Under the pieces are notes generated by a model. That model saw only the letters and a list, made by a program, of their open reading frames with translations, was not told the origin of the DNA and did no database searches. From NCBI GenBank assembly GCA_023426435.1, contig JAFAAS010000154.1, forward strand, positions 1 to 13,369: a stretch of 13,369 nt of DNA. The letters are read 5' to 3'. The number at the start of each line of letters is the position of its first letter. Positions within the stretch are counted from its first letter, which is position 1. The stretch comes from Verrucomicrobiota bacterium. Its GTDB lineage: Bacteria; Verrucomicrobiota; Verrucomicrobiia; Opitutales; Opitutaceae. A program made the position numbers and the translations under genes. Shown in pieces: positions 7,130-12,151 of this stretch.

Positions 7130-8518
7130 ATGAATCCGGCTCCCGCCCCTGTTCCTGCCCCGCGTCCGCAAGGCGCTCCGAAAAAGAAGAAGTCGAAGAT
7201 GAAGTGGTTCATCCTTGGCGGCGTGGTGTTGCTGATCGCGCTGGTCGTGGGAGCGAAGATGCGCAACCGCGGCAACGAAGGCGCGGTGACGGTGACGACG
7301 GACAAAGCGATCGTGAAGACGATCACGCAGATGGTGACGGCGACGGGAAAGGTGCAGCCGGAGGTGGAGGTGAAGATCTCGCCGGAAGTGGCGGGCGAAA
7401 TCATCGAGCTGCCGGTGAAGGAAGGAAACGTGGTGAAGAAGGGCGATTTGCTGGCGAAGATTAAGCCGGATTTTTATCAGGCCCAATACGAGCAGCAGGA
7501 GGCGAACCTCGTGGCGGCGAAGGCGGTGGCGGTGCAGAACAAGGCGCAGTTGTTGAAGGCGCAGGAGGATTTCAAACGGGCGGAGGATCTTTATGGGAAG
7601 AATTTGATCTCGGATTCGGACTTCACGGCAGCGCGCACGCAGCTGGAAGTGGCGATGGCGAATCATGACAATGCGCTCGCGCAGATCCGGCGGACGGAAG
7701 GGTCGTTGAACCAGGCGGCGGATCAGTTGAGCAAGACGACGATTTATGCGCCGATGGATGGAACGGTGAGTTCGTTGACGAGCGAGGCGGGCGAGCGCGT
7801 GGTGGCGACGGGGCAGTTTACGGGCACGGAGATGATGCGCATCGCGGATCTCGCGAACATGGAACTGCGCGTGAAAGTGAACGAGAACGACATCGTGAAT
7901 GTGAAGATCGGGGATCGGGCGACGATCGCGATCGATGCGTATCCCGGGCGCAAATTCACGGGAACGGTGAAGGAAATCGGCAGCTCGGCGGCGTCGGCGG
8001 GCAGTGGTGGAGCGGCGCAGGGGAATCAGAGCGTGAGCGACGAGGTGACGAATTTTTTGGTGAAGATTAAAATCATCGAAAGCGACATCCAGCTGCGGCC
8101 GGGGATGAGTGCGACGGCGGACATCGAGACCCAGACGGTGGAGAATGTGGTGGCGGTGCCGATTCAGAGTGTGACCGTGCGGGCTGAAGGCGGACTGACC
8201 TCGGAGGAGTTTCAGCAGAAGATGGCGAAGGACGCGCAGGAGAAATCCGGCAATGCGCTCGAGGCGAAGGACGAGCGGGCGGAGGCGCGGCGGAATCGCG
8301 ACCGGTTGCAGCGCGTCGTGTTCGTGAAGAACGGCGAGACGGTGACGATGGTGCCGGTCGAGACGGGCATCGCGGACATGACTCACATCGAAGTGAAAAG
8401 CGGCGTGAAGGAAGGGGATGAAGTCGTGTCGGGCAGTTACGCGGCGATCAGCCGGCGTTTGAAGGATGGAATGAAAGTGCAGCTCGAGAAGCCGAAGAAG
8501 GCGGAAGAGAAAAAGTAA
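7130..8518 (+). CDS. MacA/HlyD-like periplasmic adaptor of a tripartite export system
   Basis: 462 residues. A short Pro/Lys-rich cytoplasmic tail (1-24) is followed by one membrane anchor (about 25-43, WFILGGVVLLIALVVGA). Then come the first lipoyl half-motif (about 77-110, VAGEIIELPVKEGNVVKKGDLLAKI), a coiled-coil hairpin (about 113-200), the second lipoyl half (about 203-222, TIYAPMDGTVSSLTSEAGERV) and a beta-barrel plus membrane-proximal domain. This order is that of MacA/HlyD adaptors, which join an inner-membrane ABC exporter to an outer-membrane channel. E. coli MacA has about 371 residues. Much of the excess is a charged, probably helical insert at about 352-395, between VAVPIQSVTVR and RVVFVKNGE. 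The ATG at 7130 was chosen because it places the anchor near the N-terminus; the longer frame back to 6827 has no features. It is the first gene of a four-gene operon. Confidence 0.9.
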   Translation: MNPAPAPVPAPRPQGAPKKKKSKMKWFILGGVVLLIALVVGAKMRNRGNEGAVTVTTDKAIVKTITQMVTATGKVQPEVEVKISPEVAGEIIELPVKEGNVVKKGDLLAKIKPDFYQAQYEQQEANLVAAKAVAVQNKAQLLKAQEDFKRAEDLYGKNLISDSDFTAARTQLEVAMANHDNALAQIRRTEGSLNQAADQLSKTTIYAPMDGTVSSLTSEAGERVVATGQFTGTEMMRIADLANMELRVKVNENDIVNVKIGDRATIAIDAYPGRKFTGTVKEIGSSAASAGSGGAAQGNQSVSDEVTNFLVKIKIIESDIQLRPGMSATADIETQTVENVVAVPIQSVTVRAEGGLTSEEFQQKMAKDAQEKSGNALEAKDERAEARRNRDRLQRVVFVKNGETVTMVPVETGIADMTHIEVKSGVKEGDEVVSGSYAAISRRLKDGMKVQLEKPKKAEEKK

Positions 8519-8552
8519 CGGCGGCGCAGCGGCGTTCGAAACGAAGACATCG

Positions 8553-9293
8553 ATGATTCCTCCTACTGCTCCTGCCGAAGGACGGCCGCGGATCGTGCGT
8601 CCGCCGGGCGAACTCGTGATCGAAATTTCCGGCGTGACGAAGCTTTATCGCATGGGCGAGGAGATCATCCATGCGTTGCGCGGCGTGGCGTTGAGCATCC
8701 GGCGCAACGAGTATCTGGCGATCATGGGGCCGTCGGGCTCGGGCAAGTCGACGCTGATGAACATGCTTGGGTGTTTGGATACGCCGACGGCGGGCGAGTA
8801 TTATTTCAACGGCAAGAGCGTGGCGCACATGGATGACGACGAGCTGGCGGACATCCGGAATCGCGAGATCGGTTTTGTGTTTCAGACCTTCAATTTGCTG
8901 CCGCGCTCGAATGCGTTGCACAACGTGGAGCTGCCGCTGATTTACGCGGGCGTGACGCCGGCCGAGCGGCGGGAGCGGGCGACGGTGGCGCTGGAGAATG
9001 TGGGTTTGGGGAATCGCATGCACCACAAGCCGAACGAGCTTTCGGGCGGTCAGCGTCAGCGCGTGGCGATCGCGCGGGCGTTGGTGAATAATCCCTCGAT
9101 CATTCTGGCGGACGAGCCGACGGGGAATCTGGATTCGCGGACCGGCGTGGAGATCATGGCGCTCTTCGAGCAGCTGTATGAGCAGGGGAACACGATCATC
9201 GTGGTGACGCACGAAGAGGACATTGCGCGACATGCGCGGCGGATCGTGCGGTTGCGCGATGGGTTGATCGAGAGTGACGAAGCGGTGGTCTGA
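8553..9293 (+). CDS. ABC transporter ATP-binding protein, MacB/LolD type
   Basis: 246 residues, a single nucleotide-binding domain with a 20-residue N-terminal lead. Walker A is GPSGSGKST (59-67), Q-loop Q111, signature LSGGQ (163-167), Walker B IILADE with catalytic E188, D-loop GNLDS (191-195) and H-loop H220. All catalytic positions are intact. The sequence 'GPSGSGKSTLMNMLGCLDTPT' and the 'RNREIGFVFQTFNLLPR' stretch are typical of the MacB/LolD/FtsE group rather than of importers. In E. coli MacB the ATPase is fused to its permease; here it is a separate protein, as in LolD. It follows the adaptor gene after 34 bases and precedes the first permease by 18 bases. It should act as a dimer on the cytoplasmic face, energising the two permeases downstream. 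Confidence 0.93.
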   Translation: MIPPTAPAEGRPRIVRPPGELVIEISGVTKLYRMGEEIIHALRGVALSIRRNEYLAIMGPSGSGKSTLMNMLGCLDTPTAGEYYFNGKSVAHMDDDELADIRNREIGFVFQTFNLLPRSNALHNVELPLIYAGVTPAERRERATVALENVGLGNRMHHKPNELSGGQRQRVAIARALVNNPSIILADEPTGNLDSRTGVEIMALFEQLYEQGNTIIVVTHEEDIARHARRIVRLRDGLIESDEAVV

Positions 9294-9311
9294 GCGGCGA
9301 AGCGGAATTCG

Positions 9312-10565
9312 ATGACGCGGCTGATCTACGAGTTGACGGAGGCGTTTCGGATCGCGTTCGCGCAGATCCGGGCGAACAAGATGCGCTCGGTGCTGACGGC
9401 GTTGGGGGTGATCATCGGCATCGTGGCGGTGACGCTGATGGGCACGGCGATTCGCGGGATCGACGTGGGATTTCAGCGGAGCCTGGCGATGTTGGGCGAC
9501 GACGTGCTCTATGTGCAGAAATGGCCCTGGCAGGGCGTGGAGGATTGGTGGAACTACGAGAATCGTCCGCGGCTGGAGCCCTTGCACGCGGCGCGGCTGA
9601 ACCGGATCATCGAAGCGACGCCGAACTCGCTTTTGCAGATCGCGGTGCCGGTGGTGGGGCGGGGCGAAGCGGTGAAGGCGGGGAAGCAGCAGGTGAGCAA
9701 CGTGTATGTGTTTGGGACGACGGCGGACTATGCGCAGTTGATGTCAGCGGATTTTGAATACGGGCGGTTGTTCAATGAGGCGGAGGCATCGGGCGGGCGC
9801 CAGGTGTGCGTGCTGGGCTTCGACGTGGCGGAGCATCTGTTTCCCGGGCGGCCGGCGTTGGATCAAACGGTGTTGATCCGCGGGCAGCCGTTTACGGTGA
9901 TCGGCGTGCTGGCGAAGCAGGGATCGTTTCTCGGGTTGTTCAGCATGGATGCGCAGGCGATTTTGCCGCTGAACGCGTATCGGAAATATTTCGGGCTGAG
10001 CTGGCGCGGGACGGATGTGCGCGTGAAGGTGAGAGACAAGAACCGGCTCGATGAGGCGCAGGAGGAGTTGATTGGGGCGATGCGTCGCGTGCGCGGGCAG
10101 TTGCCGGGGGAGCGGGACAATTTTTCGGTGAATCAGCAGCAGGCGTTCAAGAAGCAGCTGGATCCGTTGAAGTCGGGGATCGCGGTGGCGGGTTTGGGGA
10201 TCACGGGGCTGTCGCTGTTCGTGGGCGCGATCGGGATCATGAACATCACCTTCGTGAGCGTGAAGGAGCGGACGAAGGAGATCGGGACGCGCAAGGCGCT
10301 GGGCGCGCGTCGGCGGACGATCCTGCTGCAGTTTCTGATCGAGGCGGTTTCGATTTGTTTGATTGGAGGGGTGGTGGGGCTGGCGTTGACGTATGGGATT
10401 TGCCGGTTGTTGCAGCAGGGCATGCCGAGCCTGCCCGTGGAGTTCTCGATGAACCTCGTGTTCGTGAGCATGGCGGTGTCGGTGGTGACGGGAATCGTGT
10501 CGGGCTTTGCGCCGGCGTGGGGGGCGTCGCGGCTGGATCCGGTGGTGGCGTTGAGATACGAGTGA
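9312..10565 (+). CDS. MacB-type ABC transporter permease (first paralogue)
   Basis: 417 residues. One membrane helix near the N-terminus (about 28-48) is followed by a large periplasmic MacB_PCD-like domain (about 50-285) and three C-terminal helices (about 290-312, 338-362, 378-402) of the FtsX domain. The coupling segment NITFVSVKERTKEIGTRKALGARRRTI (about 313-340) sits between helices 2 and 3. The C-terminus PAWGASRLDPVVALRYE is the usual MacB/FtsX ending. It is a four-helix, mechanotransmission-type permease: ATP hydrolysis in the cytoplasm moves the periplasmic domain instead of opening a channel through the membrane. It starts 18 bases after the ATPase stop codon. The periplasmic domain carries a tryptophan-rich stretch (WPWQGVEDWW, about residues 71-80) that the second paralogue lacks. 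Confidence 0.92.
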   Translation: MTRLIYELTEAFRIAFAQIRANKMRSVLTALGVIIGIVAVTLMGTAIRGIDVGFQRSLAMLGDDVLYVQKWPWQGVEDWWNYENRPRLEPLHAARLNRIIEATPNSLLQIAVPVVGRGEAVKAGKQQVSNVYVFGTTADYAQLMSADFEYGRLFNEAEASGGRQVCVLGFDVAEHLFPGRPALDQTVLIRGQPFTVIGVLAKQGSFLGLFSMDAQAILPLNAYRKYFGLSWRGTDVRVKVRDKNRLDEAQEELIGAMRRVRGQLPGERDNFSVNQQQAFKKQLDPLKSGIAVAGLGITGLSLFVGAIGIMNITFVSVKERTKEIGTRKALGARRRTILLQFLIEAVSICLIGGVVGLALTYGICRLLQQGMPSLPVEFSMNLVFVSMAVSVVTGIVSGFAPAWGASRLDPVVALRYE

Positions 10566-10567
10566 GG

Positions 10568-10603
10568 GAATTTTCGATTTTGGATTTTCGAATTTCGATT
10601 TTT
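10568..10603 (+). repeat. Heptamer repeat array B (plus orientation)
   Basis: One 8-bp unit (GAATTTTC) and four 7-bp units of the GATTTTN or GAATTTC type run without gaps, starting two bases after the stop codon of the first permease. It resembles the array after the second permease stop. Confidence 0.75.
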
Positions 10604-10638
10604 ATGGATGTGCGCGAATCGAGTGAGCGGACAGCGTC

Positions 10639-10671
10639 GGTGGGCGGGCTTCCACCGGCGGCTGAAGGTGG
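10639..10671 (+). repeat. REP-like hairpin with alternative pairings
   Basis: GGTGG (10639-10643) can pair with CCACC (10652-10656), which can instead pair with a second GGTGG (10667-10671). Two mutually exclusive 5-bp stems are thus possible. The GTGG start on the plus strand fits the REP pattern, but the stems are short and the evidence is weaker than for the elements at 4617 and 12108. Confidence 0.35.
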
Positions 10672-10685
10672 GGCGGGGTTCAGTC

Positions 10686-10720
10686 AGAAGTCGAAAACCG
10701 AAGCTCCAAAGTCGAAAATC
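10686..10720 (-). repeat. Heptamer repeat array C (minus orientation)
   Basis: Read on the minus strand this is five contiguous 7-bp units: GATTTTC, GACTTTG, GAGCTTC, GGTTTTC and GACTTCT. It is more diverged than the other arrays but in phase. It ends two bases before the ATG of the second permease, so it occupies the position of the ribosome binding site, and no Shine-Dalgarno sequence is present there. Confidence 0.65.
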
Positions 10721-10722
10721 CC

Positions 10723-11964
10723 ATGAGCATCGCCGAGATTCTCAGAATGGCGTTTGCGTCGCTCGGCGTGAACAAGCTGCGGTCGTTGCTCACGATGGCG
10801 GGAATCACGATTGGCGTGTTTTCCGTGATTGGGGTGATGACGGTGGTGGCGGGCTTGCGGGGGTCGATCGAGTCGGGGTTGAACGTGCTCGGGTCGAATG
10901 CGTTTCAATTTCAGAAGTGGCCGGCGGGGATTCAGACGGGAGGACAGGATCGGCGAAAATACGAGATGCGGCGGAATATCACGCTGGAGGAGGCGTTGCG
11001 TTATCAGCGGATGATGGAGGAGGTGTCGGAGGTGGTGAGTCTCGAGCTTTATCTCGATGGGCGGAAGGCGCAGGCGGTGTATGAAAATCGAAAGACGACG
11101 CCCGGGCTGACCTTCGCGGGGGGGAACCAGCATTATCTGGCGACGAACCAGCACACGATCGAGGCGGGCAGGAATATCAACGAGACGGATATCGAACTGG
11201 CGCGGCCGGTGTGCCTGGTGGGGCAGGACGTGGTGGAGAAGCTGTTTTTATCGGAGCCGCCGCTGGGGAAGTTGATCAAAGTGGCGGGGCATACCTATAC
11301 GATCGTGGGGTTGCTGGGGCGGAAAGGGACCTCGTTCGGGCAGAGCCAGGATGGAATCATCATCATCCCGATCACGCGTTATGCGGTGGATTATGGAAGC
11401 CTGAGGCAGTCGGTGAACATCGCGACGCAGGCGCCCTCGCAGATCGTGTATCAGCAGACCTTGGACAAGGCGATCACGGTGATGCGGATCGTGCGGGGGT
11501 TGGAGCCGGAGGAGGAGAACGATTTCGAAGTGTTTTCGAATGAGTCGCTGATCGCGGCGTTTGCGAAGATTGCGAACGTGGTGGGAGCGGGGGCGTTCGT
11601 GATCAGCGCGATTGCGCTGCTGGCGGCGGGCGTCGGCATCATGAACATCATGCTCGTGAGCGTGACGGAGCGGACGAAGGAGATCGGGATCCGGAAGTCG
11701 ATCGGCGCGAGACGGCGGAGTATTCTCACGCAGTTTTTGATCGAGTCGGTGGTGATTTCGCTGGCGGGCGGGGTGGCGGGGATTGTGTTGGGCGTGATCG
11801 CGGGGAATGGAATCGCGATGTGGATGAATGCGTCGATTGTGTTTCCGTGGGATTGGGCGGCGATCGGGTTGATCGTGTGTTCGGGGATTGGCGTGGGATT
11901 TGGGTTTTATCCGGCGTGGAAAGCGGCGCGGTTGGATCCGATCGAGGCGTTGAGATACGAGTGA
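10723..11964 (+). CDS. MacB-type ABC transporter permease (second paralogue)
   Basis: 413 residues with the same plan as the preceding permease: helix 1 at about 22-44, a periplasmic MacB_PCD-like domain, then helices at about 286-312, 335-360 and 378-398. The coupling segment NIMLVSVTERTKEIGIRKSIGARRRSIL and the C-terminus PAWKAARLDPIEALRYE match those of the first paralogue nearly residue for residue, while the periplasmic domains differ much more. MacB works as a dimer, so the two probably form a heterodimer on one ATPase dimer, though two homodimers cannot be ruled out. The 157-base gap before this gene, against 18 and 34 bases elsewhere in the operon, is filled by repeats. The start has no Shine-Dalgarno sequence. 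An ATG start at 10723 fits the alignment with the paralogue. Confidence 0.92.
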   Translation: MSIAEILRMAFASLGVNKLRSLLTMAGITIGVFSVIGVMTVVAGLRGSIESGLNVLGSNAFQFQKWPAGIQTGGQDRRKYEMRRNITLEEALRYQRMMEEVSEVVSLELYLDGRKAQAVYENRKTTPGLTFAGGNQHYLATNQHTIEAGRNINETDIELARPVCLVGQDVVEKLFLSEPPLGKLIKVAGHTYTIVGLLGRKGTSFGQSQDGIIIIPITRYAVDYGSLRQSVNIATQAPSQIVYQQTLDKAITVMRIVRGLEPEEENDFEVFSNESLIAAFAKIANVVGAGAFVISAIALLAAGVGIMNIMLVSVTERTKEIGIRKSIGARRRSILTQFLIESVVISLAGGVAGIVLGVIAGNGIAMWMNASIVFPWDWAAIGLIVCSGIGVGFGFYPAWKAARLDPIEALRYE

Positions 11965-11967
11965 GGG

Positions 11968-12000
11968 GATTTTCGAATTTGGATTTTCGAATTTCGATTG
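11968..12000 (+). repeat. Heptamer repeat array D (plus orientation)
   Basis: Four exact 7-bp units alternate GATTTTC with GAATTTG or GAATTTC (11968-11995), followed by a partial fifth unit (GATTG). It begins four bases after the stop codon of the second permease. Together with array B it shows that both permease genes carry the same kind of tail. Confidence 0.75.
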
Positions 12001-12045
12001 GGGGTGGCTGCGAAGAGGCGCGACGCGTGCGCAACGGATAGCAGA

Positions 12046-12069
12046 GATCCTTCGCTTGCGCTCAGGATG
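12046..12069 (-). repeat. Imperfect inverted repeat ATCCT...AGGAT
   Basis: Outer stem ATCCT (12047-12051) / AGGAT (12064-12068), inner stem CGC-TT-GCG (12053-12060), with unequal bulges. On the minus strand it reads CATCCTGAGCGCAAGCGAAG followed by GATC, a dispersed intergenic motif I believe recurs in GC-rich soil bacteria; that is a memory-based impression, not a search result. Confidence 0.4.
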
Positions 12070-12076
12070 AGGGGGA

Positions 12077-12106
12077 GGGCGGCTCACCGGGGACGGTTCG
12101 CCCTAC
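12077..12106 (-). repeat. REP-like hairpin with GTAG, first of a tandem pair
   Basis: Outer stem GGGCG (12077-12081) / CGCCC (12099-12103) and inner stem ACCG (12086-12089) / CGGT (12094-12097) around a GGGA loop, with bulges of four bases and one base. On the minus strand GTAG (complement of 12103-12106) precedes the stem. Confidence 0.5.
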
Positions 12107-12107
12107 C

Positions 12108-12133
12108 AGCCCGACGGGGACGTCGGGCTCCAC
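12108..12133 (-). repeat. REP-like hairpin, perfect 9-bp stem with GGGA loop
   Basis: AGCCCGACG (12108-12116), loop GGGA (12117-12120), CGTCGGGCT (12121-12129). On the minus strand GTGG (complement of 12130-12133) precedes it. It abuts the element at 12077-12106 in the same orientation and shares the CGGGGACG core. It lies just downstream of the stop of the minus-strand kinase gene, so it may also serve as a transcript-end hairpin, though no T-run follows. Confidence 0.6.
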
Positions 12134-12151
12134 CGATGAGCGCGCTCGGGC

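Noticed and set aside
6998..8386. A 462-codon minus-strand frame opposite the adaptor gene
   Set aside because: It is a His/Arg-rich low-complexity translation, a shadow of the adaptor frame, which has recognisable lipoyl and membrane segments.
8448..9587. A 379-codon minus-strand frame across the ATPase gene
   Set aside because: It is Arg/His/Pro-rich with no domain, and it overlaps an ATPase with all nucleotide-binding motifs intact.
3973..12000. The heptamer arrays as a CRISPR array
   Set aside because: Units are 7 bp and contiguous with no spacers, and there are no cas genes.
12047..12133. Hairpins downstream of the operon as intrinsic terminators
   Set aside because: None has a following T-run on either strand, and they share REP-style heads. 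A terminator role is possible but not supported by sequence.
12138..12147. Perfect 10-bp palindrome GAGCGCGCTC near the kinase stop codon
   Set aside because: It is short and made of GCGC words common in this composition, with no second copy or placement that suggests an operator.
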